Source: Cohaesibacter gelatinilyticus
GTDB lineage: Bacteria > Pseudomonadota > Alphaproteobacteria > Rhizobiales > Cohaesibacteraceae
Direction: 5' to 3'
DNA length: 64,000 nt
Assembly (NCBI RefSeq): GCF_900215605.1
Contig: NZ_OBEL01000001.1
Coordinates: forward strand, 1,922,001 to 1,986,000
Positions 1 to 9,046 of this stretch are shown one piece after another. The notes beneath the pieces are model-generated. The model had not been told where the DNA came from. It searched no databases and saw only the letters and a list, made by a program, of their open reading frames with translations. Within the stretch, counting starts at the first letter, position 1. Each line of letters opens with the position of its first letter. The translations under genes and the position numbers were made by a program.

Positions 1-489
1 GTACGCAATGTTGCAGCAGGCTCCATTGCAAAGCGTCTTGGACTGGACGAAGGCACTCAGTTGCCACGTTCCATCATCGAGTTCTGCTACAAGAATGACG
101 CACTCGACGATCCAATGGTGTCCGAAGAACATATCACCGCCTTTGGTTGGGCCTCTCCGCAGGAAATCGACGACATCATGGCTCTGGCCATCCGTATTAA
201 TGATTTCCTCACTGGCATGTTCCGCGCTGTCGGTATTCGCCTTGTAGACTTCAAGATCGAATGTGGCCGTTATTTCGAAGGCGACACCATGCGTGTCATC
301 CTCGCCGATGAAATTTCGCCAGACAGCTGTCGCTTATGGGATATTGATTCCAACGACAAGCTCGACAAAGATCGCTTCAGACAGGAAATGGGCGGCATGC
401 TCGAGGCCTATCAGGAAGTGGCCACTCGTCTGGGCATCCACAATATCAATACCGAACACAAGGGCACTGGCCCGGTTCTGGTAAAATAA
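1..489 (+). CDS. purC: SAICAR synthetase, C-terminal part (gene starts before the window)
   Basis: Phosphoribosylaminoimidazole-succinocarboxamide synthase, which joins aspartate to CAIR in cytoplasmic purine synthesis. The reading frame is open from base 1, so the N-terminal ATP-binding part lies outside the window. The visible 162 residues carry family signatures: VRNVAAGS near the left edge, LVDFKIECG around base 241-265, and the [14 protein letters not shown] block around bases 301-342, which contributes to the active site. The gene ends with a stop at 487-489 and is followed by purS, purQ and purL in the same direction, the usual rhizobial arrangement. A terminator-like hairpin (498-518) separates it from purS, so the two may be transcribed only partly together. 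The identification is secure. Confidence 0.97.
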   Translation, partial: VRNVAAGSIAKRLGLDEGTQLPRSIIEFCYKNDALDDPMVSEEHITAFGWASPQEIDDIMALAIRINDFLTGMFRAVGIRLVDFKIECGRYFEGDTMRVILADEISPDSCRLWDIDSNDKLDKDRFRQEMGGMLEAYQEVATRLGIHNINTEHKGTGPVLVK

Positions 490-497
490 CACCGACC

Positions 498-518
498 AGG
501 CAGGAGCTTCTCCTGCCT
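498..518 (+). terminator. Terminator-like hairpin between purC and purS
   Basis: A 9-bp perfect stem (498-506 with 510-518) closes a 3-base loop and is followed by a pyrimidine-rich tail including TTTCCCTTTTG. It sits 9 bases after the purC stop. It could end purC transcripts or attenuate read-through into purS. Confidence 0.6.
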
Positions 519-596
519 TTCCCTTTTGTCCTCTTGGATGTGTTTTAGGCAGGCCCACATCATCCTGCCATGACAAGAGAAACAGGATAGCGACCA

Positions 597-836
597 ATGA
601 AAGCTCGTATCACCGTCACTTTGAAAAACGGCGTTCTGGATCCGCAAGGAAAAGCAATTGAAGGCGCTCTCGGCGCTCTGGGTTTTGACGGCGTCAACGA
701 TGTGCGTCAGGGCAAGGTCATCGATATCGAGCTGGCTGAAAGCGACAAAGCTAGCGCAGAAGGCAAACTGAACGACATGTGCGAGAAGCTGCTGGCCAAC
801 ACCGTGATTGAGAATTACCACATCGATATTCTCTAA
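597..836 (+). CDS. purS: Phosphoribosylformylglycinamidine synthase subunit PurS
   Basis: Small structural subunit of the three-part FGAM synthase (PurS, PurQ, PurL), which converts FGAR to FGAM in purine synthesis. PurS forms a dimer that bridges PurL and PurQ and helps pass ammonia from one to the other. The product is 79 residues, the normal length, and begins MKARITVTLKNGVLDPQGKA, the typical PurS start with the first strand and the 'LDPQGKA' turn. An AGGA motif lies about 10 bases before the ATG at 597. It is the first gene of a run purS, small membrane protein, purQ, purL. The neighbouring short-type PurL confirms the assignment. Confidence 0.95.
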   Translation: MKARITVTLKNGVLDPQGKAIEGALGALGFDGVNDVRQGKVIDIELAESDKASAEGKLNDMCEKLLANTVIENYHIDIL

Positions 837-861
837 AGCTGCGAACAAGCAGGACCGACCA

Positions 862-1026
862 ATGAGCGATCAAACCTCAGGGGCAACTCCGGAAAGATCC
901 CCGGAAAAACCTTATGATCAACAAGAAGAGACCGCCAAAGCCATCCGCTTCATGCTGATCAAGGCGGCCATCTTCATTCTGATTCCGGTGATCGCATCCA
1001 TTCTGGCCATTGTCTTCCTTCTTTAA
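862..1026 (+). CDS. Small single-span membrane protein between purS and purQ
   Basis: A 54-residue protein beginning MSDQTSGATPERSPEKPYDQ. The first half is polar and charged. The second half, from about residue 31, is one hydrophobic helix (FMLIKAAIFILIPVIASILA and following residues), so it should be a single-span inner-membrane protein with its N terminus probably in the cytoplasm. I chose the ATG at 862 rather than the upstream in-frame start at 808, because 808 lies inside purS. From memory, small membrane proteins of this kind are annotated at the same place in other Hyphomicrobiales purine operons. Its role is unknown. It could tether the FGAM synthase complex or be an unrelated passenger. 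The position between purS (stop 836) and purQ (start 1080) is the main evidence that it is a gene. Confidence 0.75.
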   Translation: MSDQTSGATPERSPEKPYDQQEETAKAIRFMLIKAAIFILIPVIASILAIVFLL

Positions 1027-1079
1027 CCCCGCATTGCTGACCGGCGCTTGCCGCTCCCCTTTCTCTGGATGAGGCTGAT

Positions 1080-1769
1080 ATGAAAACGTCAATCCTAGTA
1101 TTCCCCGGCACCAACCGTGAGCATGACATGGCCGCTGCCGTGCGCTCCGTTTCAGGTGACGAGCCAGCAATGGTCTGGCATACAGAAACCGAAATTCCAA
1201 AATCCGATCTGATCATCGTTCCTGGCGGTTTCTCTTACGGCGACTATCTTCGTTCCGGTGCCATTGCTGCCCGCTCGCCAGTGGTCAAGGATTTGCTGGC
1301 CAAGGCTGCGGCTGGTGCCAAGATTCTTGGCGTTTGCAACGGCTTCCAGATCCTGACGGAAACCGGCATCCTGCCCGGCGCCTTGATGCGCAATGCTGGC
1401 CTCAATTTCATCTGCAAGAAAACCCATCTGCGCGTCGAAAATAACGAGACCGACTTCACTTGGGCATATGAGGAAGGCCAGACCATCCTCTGCCCTGTTG
1501 CGCATCATGACGGCAACTATTTCGCCGATGATGAGACCCTGAAAATGCTGGAAGGCGATGGCCGTGTTCTCTTCCGCTATTCCGACGAGAATGGTGAAGT
1601 GACCCCGCAAGCCAATATCAACGGCTCTCGCAACAACATTGCAGGCATCATGAATGCCCGCGGCACCATTTTGGGTATGATGCCTCATCCCGAAAACCTG
1701 ATTGAAGATTTGCATGGTGGCCTTGACGGCCGTGGCCTGTTTGAAAGCCTGTTGGAGAAGGTGGCATGA
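1080..1769 (+). CDS. purQ: FGAM synthase glutamine amidotransferase subunit PurQ
   Basis: Class I glutamine amidotransferase that releases ammonia from glutamine for PurL. The 229-residue length is typical. The nucleophile elbow GVCNGFQIL (about residues 87-95) holds the catalytic Cys. The C-terminal MMPHPEN motif (around bases 1678-1698) supplies the His and Glu of the triad. The oxyanion-region motif [13 protein letters not shown] is also present. The stop overlaps the purL start by four bases (ATGA, 1766-1769), a sign of translational coupling. Confidence 0.97.
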   Translation: MKTSILVFPGTNREHDMAAAVRSVSGDEPAMVWHTETEIPKSDLIIVPGGFSYGDYLRSGAIAARSPVVKDLLAKAAAGAKILGVCNGFQILTETGILPGALMRNAGLNFICKKTHLRVENNETDFTWAYEEGQTILCPVAHHDGNYFADDETLKMLEGDGRVLFRYSDENGEVTPQANINGSRNNIAGIMNARGTILGMMPHPENLIEDLHGGLDGRGLFESLLEKVA

Positions 1770-3970
1770 TCCCGAACGAAATCCAGATCACCCCGGAACT
1801 GATCGCAGAACATGGCCTCAGCCCTGATGAATATGAGCGAATTCTTGAGCTGATTGGTCGTGAGCCAACCATCACCGAACTCGGCATTTTCTCCGCCATG
1901 TGGAACGAGCATTGTTCTTACAAATCTTCCAAGAAATGGCTCCGCACCCTGCCGACCAAAGGTCCTCGCGTTCTGCAAGGCCCTGGTGAGAATGCCGGTG
2001 TTGTCGATATTGATGATGGTCAGGCAATTGTCTTCAAGATGGAAAGCCACAACCATCCGTCTTACATCGAGCCTTATCAAGGGGCTGCCACAGGTGTTGG
2101 CGGCATTCTGCGTGACGTTTTCACCATGGGTGCCCGTCCGGTTGCTGCCATGAATGCCCTGCGCTTTGGCCAGCCAGAACATGAGCGTACCCGTCACATA
2201 GTATCCGGCGTTGTCGCAGGTGTAGGCGGCTATGGAAACTGCTTCGGCGTCCCTACCGTTGGCGGTGAAGTCAACTTCCACCCATCATACAACGGTAACT
2301 GCCTGGTCAACGCATTCGCTGCTGGTCTTGCCGATTCCGACAAAATCTTCCTGTCTGAAGCCAAAGGTGTCGGCATGCCGGTTGTCTATCTTGGCGCAAA
2401 AACCGGTCGTGACGGTGTTGGTGGAGCCACCATGGCCTCTGCCGAATTCGATGACGACTCCGAGGAAAAGCGTCCTACCGTTCAGGTTGGCGACCCATTC
2501 TCTGAAAAGCGTCTGATGGAAGCCACCCTGGAGCTAATGAAGACCGGTGCGGTAATTGCCATTCAGGATATGGGGGCAGCTGGCCTCACCTGTTCTGCGG
2601 TTGAAATGGGCGCAAAAGGCAATCTCGGCGTCGATCTGGACCTGAACAAAGTTCCATGCCGCGAAGAGAACATGTCGCCTTACGAGATGATGCTATCCGA
2701 GTCTCAAGAGCGTATGCTGATGGTTTTGCATCCTGAAAAGCGTGAAGCTGCTGAAGCAGTCTTCCGCAAATGGGAGCTGGACTTTGCAGAAGTCGGAACA
2801 ACAACCGACAATCTGCGTTTCCGCATCTATCACAATGGCCAGGAAGTCGCGAACCTGCCGATCAAGGAACTGGGCGACGAAGCACCAGAATATGATCGTC
2901 CATGGGTCGAGACGCCAAAGCTGGCCCAAATCGACAATGCATCCGTTGAAGCGCCGGCCAACCTGCTGGATAGCCTTCATCAGATGGTTGCCATGCCTGA
3001 TCTTGCTTCCCGCCGCTGGGTGTGGGAGCAATATGACACCATGATTCAGGGCAACACCAAACAACGTCCGGGTGGCGATGCTGGTGTGATCCGCGTGGAT
3101 GGCAGCGAAACCAAAGGCCTTGCCTTCTCCGTGGATGTAACTCCACGCTATTGTAAGGCAGAGCCTATTGAAGGCGGCAAGCAGGCAGTAGCCGAATGCT
3201 GGCGTAACCTCAATGCAGTTGGCGCCGAACCTCTGGCAACCACCGATAACCTGAACTTCGGTAATCCTGAAAAGCCGGAAATCATGGGCCAGTTCGTTGG
3301 CTGTATCAAAGGCATCGGCGAAGCCTGCGAAGCACTGGATATGCCAATCGTCTCCGGTAACGTCTCTCTCTATAACGAGACCTCTGGCGAAGCCATTCTG
3401 CCAACTCCTGCGATCGGCGCAGTTGGCCTCTTGCCAGACGTCATGGTCTCTGTAGGAAATGGTTTTGTTGAAGAAGGCAATGTGGTCCTTCTGATCGGCG
3501 AGCAAGGTTCCGAGATGGGCCAGAGCCTTTACTTGCGTGACATTCTTGGTCGTGAAGAAGGTGCACCTCCCCCGGTTGATCTAAGCTTGGAGAAGCGTCA
3601 CGGCGACTTTGTGCGCAATCAGATCCGTGCTGGTGCGATCAATGCAGCTCACGATCTCTCAGACGGTGGTCTGGGTGTTTCAGTTGCCGAGATGGCCATG
3701 AAATCCGGTCTGGGCGCGGATATTGAACTCCCTGCTGAGAATGCCCATATTGCATTCTATGCGGAGGATCAGGCCCGCTATCTCGTGACATGCGCTGCTG
3801 ACAAGGCTGAAGCCCTGCTCGGTGAAGCTGAAAAAGCCGGTGTTCCAGCGTCAAAACTCGGCTTTGTTACTGGCAAGGATCTAAAAGTCGTGGGTCATGG
3901 CAGCATTTCCGTTGCAAAATTGCGCTCCGCACATGAAGATTGGTTCCCGAACTATATGAGCCAATCTTAA
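1766..3970 (+). CDS. purL: FGAM synthase catalytic subunit PurL
   Basis: ATP-dependent synthetase subunit of FGAM synthase, in purine synthesis. At 734 residues it is the short PurL class, which needs separate PurS and PurQ; both are encoded just upstream. Recognisable blocks are [17 protein letters not shown] near the N terminus, [20 protein letters not shown] (nucleotide and metal binding), [17 protein letters not shown] and the second-half repeat [15 protein letters not shown]. The start overlaps the purQ stop. The gene looks complete, with no frameshift. Confidence 0.97.
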   Translation: MIPNEIQITPELIAEHGLSPDEYERILELIGREPTITELGIFSAMWNEHCSYKSSKKWLRTLPTKGPRVLQGPGENAGVVDIDDGQAIVFKMESHNHPSYIEPYQGAATGVGGILRDVFTMGARPVAAMNALRFGQPEHERTRHIVSGVVAGVGGYGNCFGVPTVGGEVNFHPSYNGNCLVNAFAAGLADSDKIFLSEAKGVGMPVVYLGAKTGRDGVGGATMASAEFDDDSEEKRPTVQVGDPFSEKRLMEATLELMKTGAVIAIQDMGAAGLTCSAVEMGAKGNLGVDLDLNKVPCREENMSPYEMMLSESQERMLMVLHPEKREAAEAVFRKWELDFAEVGTTTDNLRFRIYHNGQEVANLPIKELGDEAPEYDRPWVETPKLAQIDNASVEAPANLLDSLHQMVAMPDLASRRWVWEQYDTMIQGNTKQRPGGDAGVIRVDGSETKGLAFSVDVTPRYCKAEPIEGGKQAVAECWRNLNAVGAEPLATTDNLNFGNPEKPEIMGQFVGCIKGIGEACEALDMPIVSGNVSLYNETSGEAILPTPAIGAVGLLPDVMVSVGNGFVEEGNVVLLIGEQGSEMGQSLYLRDILGREEGAPPPVDLSLEKRHGDFVRNQIRAGAINAAHDLSDGGLGVSVAEMAMKSGLGADIELPAENAHIAFYAEDQARYLVTCAADKAEALLGEAEKAGVPASKLGFVTGKDLKVVGHGSISVAKLRSAHEDWFPNYMSQS

Positions 3971-4019
3971 GGGCCAGCCCTCTCCTAAAGGGGCGCTTGC
4001 CCTGAAAGATTGACAATTT

Positions 4020-4042
4020 CGGCCAGCCTCGGTTGCTGGCCG
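4020..4042 (+). repeat. Inverted repeat between purL and bolA
   Basis: An 8-bp perfect inverted repeat (4020-4027 with 4035-4042, core GGCCAGC and GCTGGCC) encloses a 7-base loop, about 50 bases after purL and 65 before bolA. No T-run follows, so it is not a standard terminator. It may stabilise the purL mRNA end. Confidence 0.4.
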
Positions 4043-4107
4043 ATTGCCAAGCTGCTAAGAGGCAAGGACCAGCTTGCCAAAGCAAAGACAATCTTGAGGA
4101 GTCCGCC

Positions 4108-4341
4108 ATGCCAATGGATGCGCGCGAAATTGAAACATTGATCAAAGAAGCCTTACCGGATGCTGACATCACCATCCGTGATCTTGCAGGCGACGGCGAT
4201 CATTTTGCGGCAGAAGTGGTATCAGAAAGCTTCCGTGGCAAATCTCGTGTTCAGCAACATCAGATGATCTATGAAGCCCTCAAGGGCAATATGGGGGGCG
4301 AGCTGCACGCTCTGGCACTCCAGACTTCTGTACCCGAATAA
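4108..4341 (+). CDS. bolA: BolA family protein
   Basis: A 77-residue BolA-like protein (MPMDAREIETLIKEALPDAD at the start). BolA proteins partner CGFS-type monothiol glutaredoxins to hold or deliver [2Fe-2S] clusters in the cytoplasm, and the next gene is exactly such a glutaredoxin. The conserved helix-turn segment FRGKSRVQQHQMIYEAL and the histidine in the C-terminal GELHALAL block fit the short BolA/IbaG class. I chose the ATG at 4108 because it has a GAGGA ribosome-binding motif just upstream. The longer frame from 4033 has no matching family sequence in its first 25 codons. The symbol is used in the family sense. Confidence 0.9.
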   Translation: MPMDAREIETLIKEALPDADITIRDLAGDGDHFAAEVVSESFRGKSRVQQHQMIYEALKGNMGGELHALALQTSVPE

Positions 4342-4487
4342 AAGACAGTCCAGCAATGACGAAAGACCCCGAGGGGCGAACCTGCCCTCTTTCGTAGAAA
4401 ACCTGTGACAGATTGACCAAAGGCAAGACTCCCCCGGTTTGCCTGATGAATGGTCCATCAAAGCCAATAAACTCAAAGGACGGCAAC

Positions 4488-4808
4488 ATGAGCGATATCC
4501 AAACCTGGATCGACAATGAAGTGAAATCCAACGACATCGTGGTTTTCATGAAAGGCACCCCAAGCTTCCCGCAATGCGGTTTCTCAGGTCAGGTCGTGCA
4601 GATCATGGATTATCTGCAAGTACCATACAAAGGCATCAATGTTCTGGAAAATGATGACCTGCGTCAAGGCATCAAGGATTTTTCCAACTGGCCAACCATT
4701 CCTCAGCTCTATGTCAAAGGCGAATTCATCGGCGGCTGTGACATCGTGCGCGAAATGTTCCAGAGCCAGGAATTGCAAGAGCTGATCAACACCAAGGTCA
4801 ATGCCTGA
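4488..4808 (+). CDS. grxD: Monothiol glutaredoxin, CGFS type (Grx4/GrxD)
   Basis: A 106-residue monothiol glutaredoxin. The CGFS active site lies at residues 30-33, followed by the glutathione-binding WPTIPQLYVKGEFIGGCDI segment. Proteins of this class bind a [2Fe-2S] cluster with glutathione and pass it on together with BolA. The ATG at 4488 has an AAAGGA motif 8-12 bases upstream. An in-frame TTG at 4413 would add 25 residues that do not look like the family. A strong terminator follows at 4849-4878. Confidence 0.96.
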   Translation: MSDIQTWIDNEVKSNDIVVFMKGTPSFPQCGFSGQVVQIMDYLQVPYKGINVLENDDLRQGIKDFSNWPTIPQLYVKGEFIGGCDIVREMFQSQELQELINTKVNA

Positions 4809-4848
4809 TCAACCTTCCAAGCCAGGTTGATGGAATTTCAAAATCAAG

Positions 4849-4878
4849 AATGCCTCTGGCACCGATAGCAGAGGCATT
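4849..4878 (+). terminator. Intrinsic terminator after grxD
   Basis: A 10-bp perfect stem (4849-4858 with 4869-4878, AATGCCTCTG arms) around a 10-base loop is followed by TTTTCTT. It closes the pur-bolA-grxD block. The arms begin AA on the other strand, so it may also weakly stop transcripts from the convergent lrp-like gene. Confidence 0.85.
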
Positions 4879-4939
4879 TTTCTTATGTGCGGTTGCACAT
4901 CCAATCACATCATTGGACGACACAATTCCAGTCTGATCG

Positions 4940-5398
4940 CTATTCATCGCTCAGAACATCAAGGCTGACTTTTACCCTATCCATCACGACAGATGTCTTG
5001 AATTTCGAAACATTCGATTCCTGAAAAAAATATTCTCGCGTAAATTCTTCATATTCCTGCATATCCTGCAATTGAAGAATAAGAATAAAATCAGCCTCAC
5101 CAGTGATATAATAACATTGTTGAACCTGGGGACTTTTATTCATTTTTTGCTTGAAAGCATTCAAGACCGCCAGATTCTCTCTCTCCAGCGACACTTCTAC
5201 AATGACGATCTGCTTCCTATCGAGCGCATTGCCATCCAGAACAGCAATTTCTTTCTGAATGACCCCGGATTCTTTCAGCTTTTTCAGGCGCTTTTGAACG
5301 GCAGGTCCGGATAATCCAACTTTTTGTCCAATGATATCAGCCGTCAAGCGTGTATCTCTTTGGACGAGGACTAGTATCCGTCGATCGAATTGGTCCAT
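4940..5398 (-). CDS. Lrp/AsnC family transcriptional regulator
   Basis: A 152-residue regulator. An N-terminal helix-turn-helix (DRRILVLVQRDTRLTADIIG, then KVGLSGPAVQKRLKKLKESG) is followed by an RAM ligand-sensing domain that ends in the usual TSVVMDRVK strand. I chose the ATG at 5398 (MDQFDRRIL), which matches the family start. The upstream frame to 5473 adds residues that do not fit. It is divergent from the M20 amidohydrolase at 5527 and probably controls that catabolic cluster in response to an amino-acid-like compound. Ectoine degradation clusters also commonly carry an AsnC-type regulator (AsnC/DoeX), which fits the resemblance of the neighbouring genes. The ligand is not known. Confidence 0.9.
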   Translation of the reverse strand: MDQFDRRILVLVQRDTRLTADIIGQKVGLSGPAVQKRLKKLKESGVIQKEIAVLDGNALDRKQIVIVEVSLERENLAVLNAFKQKMNKSPQVQQCYYITGEADFILILQLQDMQEYEEFTREYFFQESNVSKFKTSVVMDRVKVSLDVLSDE

Positions 5399-5526
5399 TT
5401 CCGTTCTCCATATCAATCGAGACAGATAAATACGCCCTCCGGAAAAAATCAAGCCAATTACGATCAAATCCATCGCAATACACCTGATAACCTGCTTGAA
5501 ATCTCAAATCAGGGAGGCGATGAGAT

Positions 5527-6684
5527 TTGTTTCTTACCGAAAAAACCATAGATTTCATGCGAACCCATAGACAGGATTTTCATCAAAATCCCGAACTTGG
5601 TTTTCAGGAAATACGCACGAAACAGAAGATTGTCAAAGCCCTGACTGAAATGGGAATTGAAGTATCGGAAGGTGTTGGCGTTACAGGGATCCTGTCCAAT
5701 GGATCAGGGTCAGGAATGATTGGTTTGAGAGCAGATATGGATGCCTTGCCGATCTCTGAAACCACCAGTCTTCCATATGCTTCTCAAAAGGATGAGATCA
5801 TGCATGCCTGTGGCCACGATGGTCATATGGCCATGCTTTTAGGCGCGGCCAGACACCTTTCCTCTGAACGGAACTTCGACGGAACAGTGGTTTTTATTTT
5901 TCAACCCAACGAGGAAAACGGATTGGGGTCCCAAGCAATGCTTGATGAAGGATTTCTCTCAAGATTTCCGCTGGATGAAGTCTACGCTCTTCACAACCTG
6001 CCCGGTGCACCATTAGGGCAGCTCTCTACCCGTGTGGGGGAGATCTGTGCCAGCGAAAGCCTCTTCGAACTGAAAATTACTGCACGAGGCGGCCACTCTG
6101 CAATGCCACACAAAGGGGTAGATGCCATAATCGTGGGTTCAGAACTTGCCTTGTCCCTGCAGACCATCATTTCCAGAAAATTGCCTCCAGAGGCCGGAGC
6201 CGTCCTCTCCATAACCGAGTTCATGACAAATGGTCAGCGAAACATATTACCTGGCAGTGGTTTGCTGAAAGGTGACACAAGAGCATTCTCAAAAGCAGAT
6301 CGGAAAGCGATTGAGTTCTATATCCGTCAAATTGCATCCGGAATATCACAAGCGCACGATGTCGACATTCAGGTCACATTCGAGACCGAGTTTATCGAAA
6401 CCATCAATGCTCCAACCCCAACAGAAGCGGCATGCCGGACAGCATCAAAGTTGGGATACGATCTCATACCGGATCGCCAACCGATGAGTTTTTCCGAAGA
6501 CTTCGCCAATTTCTCCAAACTGGTTCCCGGCAGCTTTCTTTTGCTGGGTAATGGCACCGTCGGTGCCGCAAGCAAACCCTTGCATTCCAGTGAATATGAC
6601 TTCAACGACGACGCCCTGCCAATAGGTGCAAACTTTTGGGTCAACCTTGTTTCTGACCGACTACCTCTCAAGGATTGTGCATGA
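5527..6684 (+). CDS. M20 family amidohydrolase (N-acyl amino acid deacylase type)
   Basis: A 385-residue zinc-dependent M20 peptidase/aminoacylase of the hippurate-hydrolase group. Metal-site motifs are present: HACGHDGH (about residues 93-100, with Cys95 and His97), the Glu pair in NEENG (129-130) and the His of ALHNLPG (156). A lid/dimerisation domain follows from about residue 180. The start is a TTG at 5527, chosen because AGGGAGG lies about 9 bases upstream. The next ATG (5557) has no such site. The final codons overlap the next gene (ATGA at 6681-6684). It probably removes an acyl group from a diamino acid derivative that the downstream lyase then breaks down. It replaces the M14-type deacetylase (DoeB/EutE) of ectoine clusters. 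The substrate is inferred. Confidence 0.9.
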   Translation: MFLTEKTIDFMRTHRQDFHQNPELGFQEIRTKQKIVKALTEMGIEVSEGVGVTGILSNGSGSGMIGLRADMDALPISETTSLPYASQKDEIMHACGHDGHMAMLLGAARHLSSERNFDGTVVFIFQPNEENGLGSQAMLDEGFLSRFPLDEVYALHNLPGAPLGQLSTRVGEICASESLFELKITARGGHSAMPHKGVDAIIVGSELALSLQTIISRKLPPEAGAVLSITEFMTNGQRNILPGSGLLKGDTRAFSKADRKAIEFYIRQIASGISQAHDVDIQVTFETEFIETINAPTPTEAACRTASKLGYDLIPDRQPMSFSEDFANFSKLVPGSFLLLGNGTVGAASKPLHSSEYDFNDDALPIGANFWVNLVSDRLPLKDCA

Positions 6685-7877
6685 TGCTCCAAATATCTAA
6701 CCCTGAAACTCTGTCTCATGTCGCTGCGAAAATGGATAAGGGTAATGCCGCAGACAAGATGATACCCAAAGAGAGATTTCAAGATGCCATCAGCGAAATT
6801 CAATCTTGGGATGGTTACGAGGCCACACCACTTTTCAAACTGAAACATCTCGCAACCTTATTGAACATCAACAGCATTCATTACAAACATGAAGGACCTA
6901 GATTCAACCTTGGTAGTTTCAAAGCTTTGGGCGGATCTTATGCAGCATTGCAAGTGCTTGTCCGTGAACTGTCAGATCGTCTGGGCAAACAGGTACAACC
7001 CGAAGATATCCGCAAAGGCAAATATGCAGCCGAAGTCAGCAATATCACACTGGTAAGTGCCACAGATGGCAATCACGGCCGATCCCTTGCTTGGGGGTGC
7101 CAACAATTCCAGGCTCCATGCCGCATATATATACATGCCGAAGTAAGCGAGAACCGAGCCAAAGCAATGTCCGATCTGGGCGCAACAGTCATCCGCATCC
7201 AGGGCGATTATGATGAATCTGTCCGACTGGCACGCCAGGAAGCAGAGGAAAACGGCTGGTTTGTCGTCTCGGATACATCTTGGGAAGGCTACACGGAACC
7301 GCCAAAGGATGTAATGGCCGGATATGGTGTCATGACCCATGAAATTTGTGCGGAATTGTCATCTCCTCCCACACACGTATTCCTTCAAGGAGGCGTGGGT
7401 GGTCTGGCCGCATCTGTGGCTGCATATTTCCGTCAACACTGGCAGGACCAGAGCCCAAAAGTGGTTATTGTCGAACCTGAATTGTCAGCTTGCCTCTTCG
7501 AAAGTGCAAAATCAGGTCACGTTAAAAAGGTCGACATTGAGAAGGAAACCTTGATGGCGGGCTTGTCCTGCGGGGAACCCTCCCCGATTGCGTGGGCAAT
7601 CCTGCACGAAGAGGCAAGTGATTTCCTCACATTACCAGAAAGCGCAGTTGGCCCTGCAGTACGTCTTCTTGCAAGACCATTGGGCGGCGATCCCTCGATT
7701 GAAGCAGGCGAAAGCGCGGTCGCAGGTCTTGCCGCTCTCATAATGGCATCCAATCACAACGAGTTGCGTTCCAAACTGGGATTAAATGAGCAATCAAGCG
7801 TTCTTCTGATTGGTTCAGAAGGAATAACCGATCCATTGGTCTACCAGCAACTGGTCTCAGAGGTAGTAAATGCTTGA
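6681..7877 (+). CDS. dpaL: Diaminopropionate ammonia-lyase family, PLP enzyme
   Basis: A 398-residue fold-type II PLP enzyme matching diaminopropionate ammonia-lyase (YgeX/DpaL), which turns 2,3-diaminopropionate into pyruvate and two ammonia. The PLP lysine lies in NLGSFKALGG (Lys81). The two aspartates I recall as catalytic in the E. coli enzyme have counterparts at Asp129 (SATDGNHGR) and Asp198 (VSDTSWEGY), which argues for true lyase activity rather than threonine dehydratase. The ATG at 6681 overlaps the previous stop. The TTG at 6675 is an alternative start. Its own stop overlaps the next start by eight bases. Ectoine clusters have the threonine-dehydratase-like EutB at this place, so this is the distinctive gene of the cluster. 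Confidence 0.9.
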   Translation: MMLQISNPETLSHVAAKMDKGNAADKMIPKERFQDAISEIQSWDGYEATPLFKLKHLATLLNINSIHYKHEGPRFNLGSFKALGGSYAALQVLVRELSDRLGKQVQPEDIRKGKYAAEVSNITLVSATDGNHGRSLAWGCQQFQAPCRIYIHAEVSENRAKAMSDLGATVIRIQGDYDESVRLARQEAEENGWFVVSDTSWEGYTEPPKDVMAGYGVMTHEICAELSSPPTHVFLQGGVGGLAASVAAYFRQHWQDQSPKVVIVEPELSACLFESAKSGHVKKVDIEKETLMAGLSCGEPSPIAWAILHEEASDFLTLPESAVGPAVRLLARPLGGDPSIEAGESAVAGLAALIMASNHNELRSKLGLNEQSSVLLIGSEGITDPLVYQQLVSEVVNA

Positions 7878-9042
7878 TATCTCTGCACCTCGTGGCTTCC
7901 CAACAAGAGAATTCGAACATCGCTTGGAAAAAGCCCAGTATCTCATGAGATCACATGGACTGGACGGCATATTGCTAACCAGTGAGGCAGAACTGCGCTA
8001 TTTCTCGGGATTTATGACCCAGTTCTGGCAGAGCCCTACCCGTCCATGGTTCATGTTTTTGCCGCTCGAAGGAAAACCTGTCGCCGTAATACCCGAGATC
8101 GGCCGCGACCTGATGAGTCGAACCTGGCTTGACGACATCAGAACCTGGAGTTCCCCGGAACCGGAAGATGACGGTATCAGTCTGCTGCATGAACTATTGT
8201 CTCTCTATGCACAACAGCGATGCACAATCGGCATCATGAAGGGAGCTGAAACAAGTCTACGCATGCCATTGGCTGATTATGAGCACCTCATGACCAGACT
8301 ACCAGGTTTGAATTTGGTAGACGCCACACCAATCATCAAGACCTTGCGCATGACAAAATCCGAAGCAGAGATTGAGAAGATTGGCCATATCTGTGCAATT
8401 GCATCATTAAGTTTTGCTCAGGCCCATAATCTTTTCAGCGAAGGGCAATCCCTTCAGGAAGCATTCCGGGCTTTCAAAGTCGAAATTCTCAAACAAGGGG
8501 CAGATGACATCCCTTATCTCGTTGGCGGAGCTGGCAAGGGAGGATACCGAGACGTAATTTCCCCTCCAACAGAACAGCCTTTGCAATCTGGCGACATTCT
8601 GATGTTGGATACCGGGTCCGTTTTCGATGGATATTACTGCGATTTTGATCGCAATTTCGCAATCAACTCAGCTGATGATGATGCTCGGGCAACCTACGAA
8701 ACACTCTATCGGGCAACCGAAGCAGGTCTGAATGCGGCAAGACCAGGTACAAGCTGCAAAGACTTGTTTTGCGCCATGCAAAGCATCATCGACACCCAAG
8801 AATCCGAGCGCGGAAATGTTGGCCGCCTTGGCCACGGTCTTGGAATGCAACTGACCGAATGGCCTTCGCACGCCATGTTCGATGACACGATATTACAGGA
8901 AAACATGGTCATCACTTTGGAACCTTCCATGTCTTACGGCGAAGGAAAGGTCATGGTTCATGAGGAAAATCTGGTTGTAAGAGATGGCCCTCCTCTTCTT
9001 CTTTCCACGCGTGCTCCGGCCGAGTTACCGGTAATTGGATAG
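7870..9042 (+). CDS. M24 family hydrolase, ectoine-hydrolase/Xaa-Pro aminopeptidase like
   Basis: A 390-residue creatinase-fold (M24) protein. The N-terminal creatinase domain spans roughly residues 15-155 and the pita-bread catalytic domain about 165-385. All five metal ligands of the M24 site are visible: Asp247, Asp258, His322, Glu351 and Glu365. In ectoine catabolism the homologous position is held by EutD/DoeA, which opens the ectoine ring. Here it lies between a diaminopropionate lyase and a EutA-like protein, so a ring-opening or amidase role on a related compound is likely. An ordinary dipeptidase cannot be ruled out from sequence alone. It is translationally coupled to the upstream lyase. 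Confidence 0.87.
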   Translation: MLDISAPRGFPTREFEHRLEKAQYLMRSHGLDGILLTSEAELRYFSGFMTQFWQSPTRPWFMFLPLEGKPVAVIPEIGRDLMSRTWLDDIRTWSSPEPEDDGISLLHELLSLYAQQRCTIGIMKGAETSLRMPLADYEHLMTRLPGLNLVDATPIIKTLRMTKSEAEIEKIGHICAIASLSFAQAHNLFSEGQSLQEAFRAFKVEILKQGADDIPYLVGGAGKGGYRDVISPPTEQPLQSGDILMLDTGSVFDGYYCDFDRNFAINSADDDARATYETLYRATEAGLNAARPGTSCKDLFCAMQSIIDTQESERGNVGRLGHGLGMQLTEWPSHAMFDDTILQENMVITLEPSMSYGEGKVMVHEENLVVRDGPPLLLSTRAPAELPVIG

Positions 9043-9046
9043 ACCA

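Noticed and set aside
6675-7877. Threonine dehydratase (EutB) for the PLP enzyme in the ectoine-like cluster
   Set aside because: The NLGSFKALGG, TDGNHGR and DTSWEGY motifs match diaminopropionate ammonia-lyase, not threonine dehydratase.
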